Positions 52,867-62,100 of a stretch of 64,000 nt of DNA are shown piece by piece. The notes below the pieces were generated by a model. It was not told where the DNA came from. It ran no database searches and worked only from the letters and a program-made list of their open reading frames with translations. The stretch's first letter is position 1, and each line of letters starts with the position of its first letter. The stretch comes from Dysgonomonas sp. UBA7710 (lineage in GTDB: Bacteria > Bacteroidota > Bacteroidia > Bacteroidales > Dysgonomonadaceae), in NCBI RefSeq assembly GCF_002482385.1, contig NZ_DLFW01000002.1, forward strand, positions 186,001 to 250,000, in the 5' to 3' direction. A program made the position numbers and the translations under genes.

Positions 52867-52968
52867 ATGCCTCAATCACAAAAATTCAAAAAATCTACAA
52901 AATTGATAAATAAATTTGTACAAGTGTATAATCAATTAAATAGACAAAAGCCTGTTAGTCAGGTTTAA
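52867..52968 (+). CDS. Candidate 33-residue basic micro-ORF
   Basis: Starts MPQSQKFKKSTKLINKF and ends VSQV. Basic and polar, no signal or domain. Placed 95 bases before the rhamnosidase start. Low confidence; may be a leader peptide or noise in AT-rich DNA. Confidence 0.2.
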   Translation: MPQSQKFKKSTKLINKFVQVYNQLNRQKPVSQV

Positions 52969-53062
52969 ATAATAACTTGAATCAATCGTTTGTTACTCTA
53001 AATTAATGCCCTTAGATAAAACCCGGAACTAAACTTGTATATGCTTCACTAATTTATGGAAC

Positions 53063-55354
53063 ATGAAAAATATCATTAACATTTTCTTATTACTTGCTTG
53101 TTATTTAACTAGCTTTCAAATTACAAATGCCCAATCCAGATGGATAACATCGACAGATGAAAAAGTAAACGAACCGAATACATGGATTGCTTACCGTAAA
53201 GACGTATCAGTTGAAAAAGTACCTGCCGCAGTAATAGCCAGAATTGCCGTTGATAGTAAATATTGGCTTTGGATTAATGGAAAAATGGTTGTTTTTGAAG
53301 GAGGACTTAAACGTGGCCCTAATCCGCGGGACACATACTATGATGAAGTGGATATAGCCCCTTTTCTCAAAAACGGAGATAATAAAATAGCCATTCTTTT
53401 ATGGTATTTTGGCAAAGAGGGATTTTCTCATAAGAGTAGTGGTAAAGCAGGAATCATTTTTGATGCAAAGTTGGGAACTCAGAACTTGATAAGTGATGCT
53501 TCGTGGTTATGCAAAATACATCCTGCTTATGGCAACACGGGAGAGCCTTTTCCTAATTATCGTCTGCCAGAATCAAATATCCGTTTCGATGCGCGCGAGG
53601 ATATTAATGATTGGCAGACGGCTGATTGTCAAAGTTTATATGGCTTTGGAAACGCCGTTGAACTGGGGAATTGGGGGGATACTCCCTGGAATAGCCTGAT
53701 AAAAAGACCAATTCCGTTCTGGAAGGATTTCGGTATTAAGAAAGCGACTAAATTGCAACGGATAAAAGGTAGAATAAATGATACTATTGTAGCTACTCTC
53801 CCTTACAATATGCAGATGACACCTATCGTTGATATTTCTGATAAAGACGGAGGCAATTTGATCTCTATTTCTACGGATCATACGGAAGCTGGCGGAGATA
53901 TAAACCTGAGAGCTGAATATATAACAAAGAAAGGAGACCAGCTCTATGAATCTTTAGGTTGGCTCAATGGACAAAAGATATATGTAACAGTACCATCAGA
54001 CGTAAAAATTAATGATATAAAATACCGGGAAACCGGCTATAATACAGAAATAGAAGGAACCTTTTCGTGTAGCGATGCCTTTTATATGCGTTTTTGGGAT
54101 AAAGCAGTTCGCACACTTTACGTAAATATGCGGGATACATATTTCGATTGCCCGGACAGGGAACGTGCCCAATGGTGGGGAGATGTAGTAGTGCTTATGG
54201 AGCAGAGTTTCTATACATATTCTTCTTCTACGCATTCATTGATGAGTAAAGCTATAAAAGAACTTGCTGCGTGGCAGAAAAGTGATGGAACCCTTTTTTC
54301 GCCTGTTCCGGCAGGAAATTACGATAAAGAGCTTCCCGGACAAATGCTGGCAAGTATAGGGTATTATGGTTTTTGGAATTACTATATGAATACCGGCGAC
54401 AAAGAAACAATAAAAGAGGTTTATCCTGCAGTGAAAAAATATCTTTCATTATGGACATTGGACAATACCGGCTTAACGGCTTTCCGTGCAGGAGGTTGGA
54501 CCTGGGGTGACTGGGGCGATAGCAAGGATATCCGATTGATCTTTGCAGGCTGGCATTACCTGGCACTGAAAGGAGCCGCCCTAATGGCTAATGAACTGGG
54601 ATATGTTGATGATGCTGAGGAATACAAAGCTATTATGAATAGAGTAAAGAATGGTTATAATTCCTGCTGGAACGGACTGGCATACAAACATCCTGATTAT
54701 AAAGGCAGTGCAGATGACCGTGTACAGGCACTGGCTGTTATAGCCGGTATTGCTGATAGGACTAAATATCCCGATATAATAAAGCTTCTTAATACGCAGT
54801 TTTATGCAAGCCCTTATATGGAGAAGTATGTAATAGAGGCTTTGTTTATAATGGGAGAAGGCAAGTATGCTCTGGAGAGAACCAAAACCCGTTTCTCCAA
54901 TATGGTGAATCACAAGGGTTATACTACTTTGTTTGAAGGCTGGGATGCAGGCGGATATGGGGGTGGCAGCGTAAATCATGCATGGAGTGGAGGTGCTTTG
55001 AACGTGTTAGCCCAATATGTTTGTGGCGTTTATCCGTTAGAGCCTGCATATAAGGTCTTTAAGATAGAACCAAATCCGGCGTCGTTCTCCGATGCATCCA
55101 TTACGATCCCATCCGTAGCTGGCAAAATAAAATCAGGGTTTGTAAACACAGTCAATGAATTTTTACTGAAATTCTCTGTACCTCATGGAACCGAGGCTGT
55201 GGTTTATTTGCCGGAAAGCCGGGACAAAACAATTACAGTAAACGGAAAGAAACTCGCCCGTGAACAATATGAACCAAAGGAGATTTATAATCATAAGACA
55301 AAGCATACTCTGGCTTTTCCGGCAGGTGATTATATATTGTCTGTGAAGAATTAG
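53063..55354 (+). CDS. Family 78-type alpha-L-rhamnosidase-like glycoside hydrolase
   Basis: 763 residues with a signal peptide (about 1-23, ending TNAQ). An N-terminal beta-sandwich domain (SKYWLWINGKMVVFEGGLKR near 70-89) precedes the (alpha/alpha)6 catalytic barrel, with DCPDRERAQWWGDVVVLMEQ near 360-379 (the D-C-P-x-R-E-R signature; the first Asp and the Glu are the catalytic-region residues of the family). WTWGDWGDSKDIRL near 477 and LFEGWDAGGYGGGSVNHAWSG near 628 are further barrel motifs. A C-terminal beta domain with VNTVNEFLLKFSVPHGT closes the protein. Likely removes terminal rhamnose in the periplasm. No SusCD beside it on the same strand. Confidence 0.85.
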   Translation: MKNIINIFLLLACYLTSFQITNAQSRWITSTDEKVNEPNTWIAYRKDVSVEKVPAAVIARIAVDSKYWLWINGKMVVFEGGLKRGPNPRDTYYDEVDIAPFLKNGDNKIAILLWYFGKEGFSHKSSGKAGIIFDAKLGTQNLISDASWLCKIHPAYGNTGEPFPNYRLPESNIRFDAREDINDWQTADCQSLYGFGNAVELGNWGDTPWNSLIKRPIPFWKDFGIKKATKLQRIKGRINDTIVATLPYNMQMTPIVDISDKDGGNLISISTDHTEAGGDINLRAEYITKKGDQLYESLGWLNGQKIYVTVPSDVKINDIKYRETGYNTEIEGTFSCSDAFYMRFWDKAVRTLYVNMRDTYFDCPDRERAQWWGDVVVLMEQSFYTYSSSTHSLMSKAIKELAAWQKSDGTLFSPVPAGNYDKELPGQMLASIGYYGFWNYYMNTGDKETIKEVYPAVKKYLSLWTLDNTGLTAFRAGGWTWGDWGDSKDIRLIFAGWHYLALKGAALMANELGYVDDAEEYKAIMNRVKNGYNSCWNGLAYKHPDYKGSADDRVQALAVIAGIADRTKYPDIIKLLNTQFYASPYMEKYVIEALFIMGEGKYALERTKTRFSNMVNHKGYTTLFEGWDAGGYGGGSVNHAWSGGALNVLAQYVCGVYPLEPAYKVFKIEPNPASFSDASITIPSVAGKIKSGFVNTVNEFLLKFSVPHGTEAVVYLPESRDKTITVNGKKLAREQYEPKEIYNHKTKHTLAFPAGDYILSVKN

Positions 55355-55388
55355 GAATAAGCTCCTTTCTCCGAAAATATATTCTTGC

Positions 55389-55396
55389 TATCTTTA
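55389..55396 (+). promoter_or_regulatory. -7 box of the PNPOx-family gene
   Basis: TATCTTTA, 7 of 8 to TAnnTTTG, about 25-32 bases before the ATG at 55421. It overlaps the longer frame beginning at TTG 55385, which argues for the ATG as start. Confidence 0.45.
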
Positions 55397-55420
55397 CTTC
55401 AAAATAAAGTTTGGCATGCT

Positions 55421-55924
55421 ATGATGACTGTGACTGTTGAGGAACGTACTCTGATAAATGAAATTATTCTAAAGAACCAAATATGTTATGTCGGTATGAT
55501 TGATAGCGATGGCATGCCATATGTCATACCGATGAACTTCGGATATCAGGACGATATTATTTATCTGCATTCAGCTCAAGAGGGAGGCAGTATCAAGGCT
55601 TTGGCGAAAAATCCGAATGTATGCATAACATTCTGTACAGAGCCTGTATTAACATATCAGAATAAGGAAGTAGCCTGTAGTTACAGGGTAAAAGGTAGTA
55701 GTGTAATATGTCGCGGTCGTGTCGTTTTCGAAGAGAATTATGAAGAAAAGATTAAGGCATTGGATATTATAATGCAGCAGTATACCGAAAGAAAATTTAC
55801 ATATTCCATACCATCTATAAATAATGTTCGGATATGGAAGATCGAAATCGAAAGTGTTTCTACGAAGGTTTTTGGCGTACCACATCCGAACTCACGTAAC
55901 TATAAAGATAAGCCGGAGTTTTAG
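55421..55924 (+). CDS. Pyridoxamine 5'-phosphate oxidase-family flavoprotein (NimA-like)
   Basis: Start at the tandem ATGs 55421/55424, since a -7 promoter box overlaps the longer frame. The ~167-residue split-barrel has ICYVGMIDSDGMPYVIPMNFGYQDDIIYLHS-type strands (parts of 20-50), GGSIKALAKNPNVCITFC near 55-72, and a C-terminal VFGVPHPNSRNY. This pattern matches the FMN-binding PNPOx group that includes nitroimidazole-resistance NimA-like proteins. Substrate unknown. A small RNA gene follows on the same strand with its own promoter. Confidence 0.82.
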   Translation: MMTVTVEERTLINEIILKNQICYVGMIDSDGMPYVIPMNFGYQDDIIYLHSAQEGGSIKALAKNPNVCITFCTEPVLTYQNKEVACSYRVKGSSVICRGRVVFEENYEEKIKALDIIMQQYTERKFTYSIPSINNVRIWKIEIESVSTKVFGVPHPNSRNYKDKPEF

Positions 55925-56025
55925 ATCATTTACATTTTGTTTAGCAAAGGATAATTAATATGCTTAAAATAAGTTAACAAACATAAGAAAAACATCAAAA
56001 CATGTTTTATAACATAAAAATCAAT

Positions 56026-56033
56026 TATCTTTG
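56026..56033 (+). promoter_or_regulatory. -7 box of small RNA copy B
   Basis: TATCTTTG, full match to TAnnTTTG; -33 weak (TGTT 19 bases upstream). One of the two differences between repeat copies lies just upstream of this box, the other further upstream in the promoter region. Confidence 0.65.
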
Positions 56034-56038
56034 TACTG

Positions 56039-56109
56039 TGTTTTTCATGGTATTAGATTTAAGGTTAACAATGAAGATTGGTTGTCGGGATGACAACCTT
56101 TTCTTTTTT
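56039..56109 (+). ncRNA. Predicted ~70-nt small RNA, copy B
   Basis: Same RNA as copy A. Transcript from about 56040; terminator stem 56080-56086 with 56092-56098 (7 bp, loop GGGAT) and a U-rich tail to 56109. The single-stranded 5' part (56043-56073) matches the + strand at 62343-62373, which is the complement of the susC start region, at 26 of 31 positions; two of the five differences give G-U pairs. It therefore could cover the susC start codon and leader. It sits at the 3' side of the SusC-SusD-phosphodiesterase unit. A 27-codon frame (ATG 56047) crosses the terminator and is probably not used, though it should be tested. Confidence 0.7.
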
Positions 56110-56353
56110 ATATATACAGTATGTAAATAACTGATTCTCAATAAAGCTATTTCCCTAAATCTAAAGTGTTGCACCGATTAGTACACTTATAGAAGATAAA
56201 AGACTAAACATTTACTCATCCAAAGCTAAAACATAACGAATATGAAATTATCCGGTCGTGAATATGCCTTTTATAGAGGCAAAGGATAACATACTGAAAT
56301 ATATACAACAATCTTTTATATATGCATGTCAAAATAATTACAGAGGTTGGCAT

Positions 56354-57247
56354 TTATTCGTCAAATACTTCGTCCACAGGTACTCCCCTCCAAGCCTGCG
56401 GGCATTTAAGACCGAGTATTTTCGCTATCGTCGGGGCATAATCGTAGTCAATAACGGCTCCTTTTATCTCATAACCTTTCTTTATGCCCGGTCCGTATAT
56501 AACAAAGGGGATCTCCACTTCCTGCAAAGATTTCCCCCCATGGCCTTTCTGTATACCTCCATGGTCTGCAACAACCATTATTACTGTTTCTTTTTCTATC
56601 CCGGCATCCTTGACAGCCTGTATTATCTTTCCTATACGGATATCCACCTTTTCCAAAGCTGAATAATATTCGGGGGTATCATGTCCCAGCGCGTGGCCCG
56701 TATGGTCAGGCTCGTCAAAATGGATAAATGTAAACACCGGTTTTTCAGCTTTTATGATACAGGCTGCCGTATCTGCCGTCAGGTCTTCGTTCGAGCGGGT
56801 AGGTACCATTATATCCACAGTTTCCTTTTCAAGCAGGAATTCGATACCTCCCCAGCTGAATATGGCCGCTGTTTTGTTTTTTTTCATCTGCTCTTTTACC
56901 AAAGTGCAGATTGAAGGGAACTTACCGTATTTGCCGGTTACTACGGATGGTATCTCCGGTGTTTTGCTGCCCCATTCCGTATATCCGTGCAAGGTAGGCC
57001 CGGCGCCCATTAATATGGAAGCCCAGTTGACGGCACTTGAAGACGGCAATACCGATCTGGCTTTTGCAGTCCAAGCACCGGCTGCTGCCAGTTTTTTCAG
57101 GTTGGGCATATCCGCTTTTCCGTAGGCATATCCACCGAAGCCGTCACAGCCGATGACAACGACATGCCTGATACCTTTAACCTTTGTCCCGGCATTTAAT
57201 TGCAATGAACAGGCTATAAGAAATATATACAATAACAGTTTTTTCAT
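56354..57247 (-). CDS. Secreted alkaline-phosphatase-superfamily phosphodiesterase/nucleotide pyrophosphatase
   Basis: 297 residues with a signal peptide (about 1-19). Metal ligands of the superfamily: Asp in VIGCDGFGG (about 32-40), the nucleophile region VLPSSSAVNWASILMG near 65, FDEPDHTGHALGHD near 175 with Asp and His, and VVADHGG near 222. This is the type I phosphodiesterase/NPP layout with a short C-terminus. Same strand as SusC/SusD and 397 bases behind, so it may hydrolyse phosphodiester or phosphate groups of the imported compound. Substrate unknown. Confidence 0.85.
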   Translation of the reverse strand: MKKLLLYIFLIACSLQLNAGTKVKGIRHVVVIGCDGFGGYAYGKADMPNLKKLAAAGAWTAKARSVLPSSSAVNWASILMGAGPTLHGYTEWGSKTPEIPSVVTGKYGKFPSICTLVKEQMKKNKTAAIFSWGGIEFLLEKETVDIMVPTRSNEDLTADTAACIIKAEKPVFTFIHFDEPDHTGHALGHDTPEYYSALEKVDIRIGKIIQAVKDAGIEKETVIMVVADHGGIQKGHGGKSLQEVEIPFVIYGPGIKKGYEIKGAVIDYDYAPTIAKILGLKCPQAWRGVPVDEVFDE

Positions 57248-57644
57248 TTTCTATTAAAACGTTTGATTATTTTTTATTTAATTTCAATTCAGCTTATTTA
57301 TTATTCTTTTTCTTTCTCGACAGTCGCAACGGTTTCCCGCCTGATATCCCCAATCAATCATCCGGGGTTGCGGGCAAAGCTTCTTGTTGTATAATGTAGA
57401 GCAGGTACGTTGTCGTGCCGACCTGTAAAGGAATCTAATCTTCACCTGCAAACCGGCTACAAAATTCTCAACGGTTTTCTGCGAATTTGAATACGCATAT
57501 CAGCCTTACTTCATCTCTGCTCCAATTTATTATTTGTTTTTTCTCTCTTCACACTAAAATCAAAGTATAAAGTTTTTAATCAGGAAAAAAGAGAGAATAT
57601 CCATATAGTGTTTGAATTACTCAAACGGTATCTCCGGAATATTC
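57248..57644. other. 397-bp region between susD and phosphodiesterase genes with a GC-rich patch
   Basis: Most is AT-rich, but 57325-57475 is clearly richer in G+C and contains complementary segments (CCCGC near 57338 with GCGGG near 57370; CCCC with GGGG inside). On the minus strand one frame without stop runs ~65 codons through this patch, is Cys/Arg/Lys-rich (KLCPQPRMIDWGYQAGNRCD), and lacks an ATG. It may be a structured RNA or a fragment of a former gene. No named family recognised. Confidence 0.4.
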
Positions 57645-59174
57645 CTATTTAAGAATCCACATTAACTCATTGTTATTGTCATTGTCATTATACTGACGTT
57701 TGATGGCTTCTTCCAGATTTTCCCTGTTATATGAATATTCATCGGCCGAATATCTGTATCGGACGGGAATTTTATCCGGCGCAGTCGAATTCATACTTGT
57801 TCCGGGATTTATGGGTAATACAGGATAACCCGTTCTCCTGTAATCATAGTAAGCCTCATAAGCATGTTGTAAAAAGTATGCTACATATTTTTGTTCAATT
57901 ATCTTGTTGAGCTTAGAATCAAAACTTCCGGATAATTGAAGTTCGGGATTATCTATATAGGATGAAATATAAGTATCGGTAATAACCCGGTTATGCGCAT
58001 ATTTTTCGGGAGTAATATCGCGTACAAAACCCATATTGGCTTTGATACCTTCTTTAAAGTAATCCGAAACATTCCCCGTAATCCATCCGCGAAGGCAAGC
58101 CTCCGCCAGAATCAATTGCTGCTCCCCATATCCTATTTTTACCATAGGTTCCCCTACCGGATGTTCGGTAGATGTATAACGCAGGTTAGGGGAGCAATAG
58201 AGTTTAGCTCCGTGAGCTTTTGATACTTCGCCGAAAGGAATGGAAGGATCCACCCCTATATATGCATCGTAATTGTCGCTCGTAATGCCCTCTTTTATCT
58301 TAGCAGCCGAAGGTTCACCAAAATAGAACAACCGGTAATCTTCATACTTTTTCAGTATATCGACAAGAACGGACGACAGCATAGCATATTTACATTGATT
58401 GGTCGTTAAATCGTTAAATGGATAACGCATACCCGACTGATCTTTGTAAGTCAGCTGAAAATTATCTTTATTCGACTGCATCAGAGATTTGTTCTTAACA
58501 ATGTCGGCAAAACGTGATTTAATGTTGAGATCAGTATCACTTTCTTTTTTCGAAAGGTTTATCAATACCTTCAGATGAAAAGCCGTAATCACCTTCTTCC
58601 AGCTCTCTTTATCTCCTTTGAATATGATATCGCCGTCGAAAGCTGTTTTCTCTGCTTCCGAAAAAGAGGTATAAGCCTTGTCCAAATCGTCGAGTATCGC
58701 CAGCATAACATCTTTTTGCATATCATATTTGGGCTTTACATTACCAATTTCACCAAATCCGACTCCGGCATATGGAATATCCCCTAAATTGAGAGACGCA
58801 TAATACAACGTATATGCTTTGGCAAAATGAGCCAGTCCCTCGTATCCTTTCAGTTTATTTTCAGGAGTTTTCGATACCATATCGTTACAGTTTACAATAA
58901 TCGTAAAATTGTCCAGTCCCCATCTGCCCAGATTATTATATTGCAGGTCCGACACTCCTTCGTTCCAGGTAATCTGCTTAATGAGCACTCCGTCATTGAT
59001 AAAGGTTTTATTCCCTCCTTTTTCAACCATACTTTTTACGATATAAGTAGCCAGCATAGATGCGGGAACTGTTGTTGGTGTATCAGGGTTTTCATTGATT
59101 TCATCAAAGTCGGAACATGCATTTAACAGTATAACTGATAAAATAACAGATATATATATTTTTACTTGTTTCAT
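57645..59174 (-). CDS. SusD/RagB-like outer-membrane lipoprotein
   Basis: Glycan- or nutrient-binding partner lid of a SusC transporter. 509 residues, lipoprotein signal with Cys at 20 (VILLNAC), then the SusD-like start SDFDEINENPDTPTTVP. It belongs to the SusD-like group with LAHFAKAYTLYYASLNLGDIP-type TPR helices near 110-130 and YGEQQLILAEACLRGW near 350. The C-terminus RRTGYPVLPINPGT is typical. Starts 12 bases after the susC stop, so both are co-transcribed. Confidence 0.92.
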   Translation of the reverse strand: MKQVKIYISVILSVILLNACSDFDEINENPDTPTTVPASMLATYIVKSMVEKGGNKTFINDGVLIKQITWNEGVSDLQYNNLGRWGLDNFTIIVNCNDMVSKTPENKLKGYEGLAHFAKAYTLYYASLNLGDIPYAGVGFGEIGNVKPKYDMQKDVMLAILDDLDKAYTSFSEAEKTAFDGDIIFKGDKESWKKVITAFHLKVLINLSKKESDTDLNIKSRFADIVKNKSLMQSNKDNFQLTYKDQSGMRYPFNDLTTNQCKYAMLSSVLVDILKKYEDYRLFYFGEPSAAKIKEGITSDNYDAYIGVDPSIPFGEVSKAHGAKLYCSPNLRYTSTEHPVGEPMVKIGYGEQQLILAEACLRGWITGNVSDYFKEGIKANMGFVRDITPEKYAHNRVITDTYISSYIDNPELQLSGSFDSKLNKIIEQKYVAYFLQHAYEAYYDYRRTGYPVLPINPGTSMNSTAPDKIPVRYRYSADEYSYNRENLEEAIKRQYNDNDNNNELMWILK

Positions 59175-59186
59175 TGTTTTAATATT

Positions 59187-62100
59187 TTAAAAATCAAACT
59201 TCAAATTAAAACCGACATAACGCATAGCTGGTGCATTGAGAGCTTCCTTTTCGTAATTATACCCGTTTTCATAAATACCGTCAGGATCAGCGTACTTAAA
59301 TTCTTTCGCCCAGAAAAAAAGGTTTTGCCCTACCAAAGAAATATGCGCATTCTTGAGTCCGGTCTTGCTCAGGACAGAATTCGGTATCTTATATCCGACA
59401 GCTATTTCACGCAGTTTGAGGAATGTGAGATCCTGAATGTTCTGACTTCTTGTACTGCCGTTCCACGGATGATACTGCTTGGTATAAGCTTCGTACGATA
59501 CTTCTATATCATTTGGGGCAAAAACACGGTTGTCTTCCAGTATATTTCCATATGAATCATACTTCACCGATCCTGAAACGACTTTTACACCTTGTCCTAT
59601 GTAGTTTGTTTTTCCGTTAACAACTTCATCGTATCTCCATTGGTTATCACTGCCGGGATGTGTTCCCGAGTTCCACATGGACTGTTCCAAACGGTTATAG
59701 GCCTTACCTCCCACACGCCCGTCAATAGAGAAGTCGAGAGTGAAGTTCTTGTAACTGATATGGTTGTTAAAACCCCAGACCCAGTCGGCACGTTCGAATC
59801 CTGCATTTGTCGGATATTTACTCAAGACCGGCATACCTCCGCTATGAATGATATTACCTTCGGGGTCCCTTTCCCAGTCATATACTTCGAACCAGTCCCA
59901 ACGTTGTCCGGATTCAACCCATGGCCTGTCTGTCGAATAAGTATCATCAATCTTATGATAGAAATAACGGTCGCGTCCCCAATTGGCTGTTGCGGTCCAC
60001 TTCAGGTTTTTACTGTCGATCACGTCTCCCGATAGAGTTAATTCCCATCCCTTTTTCTCGCGTTCTTCACCGTAATTAATCAGTGTACTGTTAAAACCCG
60101 AAGCATAACTAAGGGTTGCGCTGCGTTGTATATCGTATTGTAATTGTCTGTAATAAGCCAGATCGAATTTCAACCGGTTTTTAAAGAAGTGGAGTATGGT
60201 ACCTACTTCGAATGTTTTTTTAGTTTCGGGACGGAGAGCAACATCCCGTATGGTGGTAGGATAGTAAGCCGAGCTTTGTCCGTCCCACGTATTTTGGTTA
60301 ATATTATACACTTTATTGATTGCATACACACTTGCCGGTTTCTTGCTTACAGTCCAGGAGCTTCTCAGTTTTAGAAAGCTGAACCATTCCGGCAATTTGA
60401 TCAGTTCGGATAAAATTGCACTTCCTGAAACAGATGGGTAAAAATACGAGCGTTCGGACTCTTCCAATGTCGAAACCCAGTCATTCCGGCCTGTTACTTC
60501 GAGGAACAGAATACTTTTCCATGACATATCTATTTTTCCGTATAAGCTGTTTACCTGTTTTTTTTGTATAGAGCTGCTGGTTCCGGGAAGATCTTTGGAT
60601 GACTTGAGCGAATAGAATCCCGGAACAATCAAACCGCCATTGGTATTGCTCGAAGCCCAGTCCTTGTGATAATAGTTTATACCTGTTCCTATAAGCCCTC
60701 CTACATTAAAATCCGCAAAAGTTTTATCGGCAAGCAGCATTCCGTCACCTGTTACACTATATCCTCTGTTGTTATTCACGCTATATGCTCCTTTCCAACT
60801 GTTCCGGACATCAAGGGGTGTTTTTGCTTCAAACTTCTCCGTATAGAAGTCAGACCCGATTCTGGCTGTAGCTTTTAACCAATCGGTAAATTGGTAGTTA
60901 GCTGTTAGTTGCCCGTTAGCTTTATTTTCCATTTCGGAGCGGACAACTTCATTGGCTAATAAATATGGATTGTTGTAGTCGGCATCGTAAAGCCAGTTTT
61001 GCTCTATATTTTCCTTGCCTTTCTTCCAGTAATTTTTGAATTCACGCAGGTCGAAATCTGTACCTGTCCATACGACTAGGTTATACATATACCCCTGACC
61101 GCTGTAGCCCGAACCTAAATATTGAGGAGTGTAGCTTCCGTTATAGGTGATGGACGCGTCTAATGAAAACTTACCCGCTTTCATATCCCCGGCTACGGAA
61201 TAGTTGAATTTATTTATCTTGTTACCGGGAAACTGGCCTTTATTATAGATGTGTGTGAATGAAGTTCTTACGCTTCCATTTTTTGCTTTGTAAGCGACAT
61301 TTATATTATTATTGGTTATAAAAGATGTTTCGAGGAAGTTTTTGAAATTATCTTTCCCCTTCGATACCAAGGGCATTTCTTCCCATTGATAAGTTTGCGG
61401 ATTGTACTGGACAGCAGTTCTTCCTATATCCAGTTTGTCACCCCAGATGTATTCACTCTTTCCTTGCAGGTATTTACCTCCTGATCCGCTGCTATAAGAG
61501 GATTGTACCTCGGGAATAACCAAATATCCCAGATTAAACATGGTGTTGCTGTTTACATTGACACTAAGCCCTTCTTTACTTCCTCTTTTAGTCGTTACCA
61601 TAATAGCGCCGGAAGCTCCTTTTTCTCCATAGAGAGCCGATGCTGTCGCACCCTTCAAAACCGTTAATGATTCGATATCATCGGCGGATAATTCTCCCAG
61701 ACCTGTATTTTCGAAAGGGATACCATCGATAACGATCAAAGGCTTCTCTCCGCGTAAAAGTATGGCCGGCGCCGAGTTGAATTCATTTTTGTTGAGTATG
61801 GTTACGCCAGCGATTTTTCCACTAAGAGAGGTCGCGATATTTGCTCCTTTTACCGCTGTCAATTCATCCCCTTTGATATTTTGCGCCGAATACCCAAGAG
61901 CTTTTTCCGAACGTTTGATTCCGAGAGCCGTAACCACGACATCATCAAGGATATTGTCCTGTTCTTCCAGAATGATATTCAAACCTATACCGGCTTTAAT
62001 ATCCTGTTTTACAAAGCCCATGAAGGAGATTTCCAATATGGCGTCGGCAGTTACTTTTAAGAAAAACGTTCCATCTGTATCGGCTATCGTTCCGTTTGTA

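Larger units (their letters stand above)
52395..53062. other. 668-bp region with only micro-ORFs
   Basis: After the typA terminator there is no normal gene up to the rhamnosidase at 53063. Three short same-strand frames are present (52609-52701, 52718-52789, 52867-52968; separate entries). The rest is AT-rich with no clear promoter. It could be a decayed gene region or hold small proteins. Confidence 0.5.
55971..56110. repeat. 140-bp repeat, copy B (inverted relative to 34428-34567)
   Basis: Reverse complement matches 34428-34567 with two substitutions. Flanks on both sides are unrelated. Spans promoter, ~70-nt transcript and terminator. Confidence 0.9.
55925..56353. other. 429-bp intergenic region holding small RNA copy B
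   Basis: Contains the 140-bp repeat copy B (55971-56110). The remaining part, 56111-56353, is AT-rich with no gene; a weak hairpin TGCCT...AGGCA near 56265-56281 might help end the minus-strand phosphodiesterase transcript. A short + frame reaching 56258-56662 runs antisense through the phosphodiesterase gene and is not credible. Confidence 0.55.

Noticed and set aside
56258..56662. 134-codon + frame near small RNA copy B
   Set aside because: Mostly antisense to the phosphodiesterase gene, which has all metal-binding motifs; no domain of its own.
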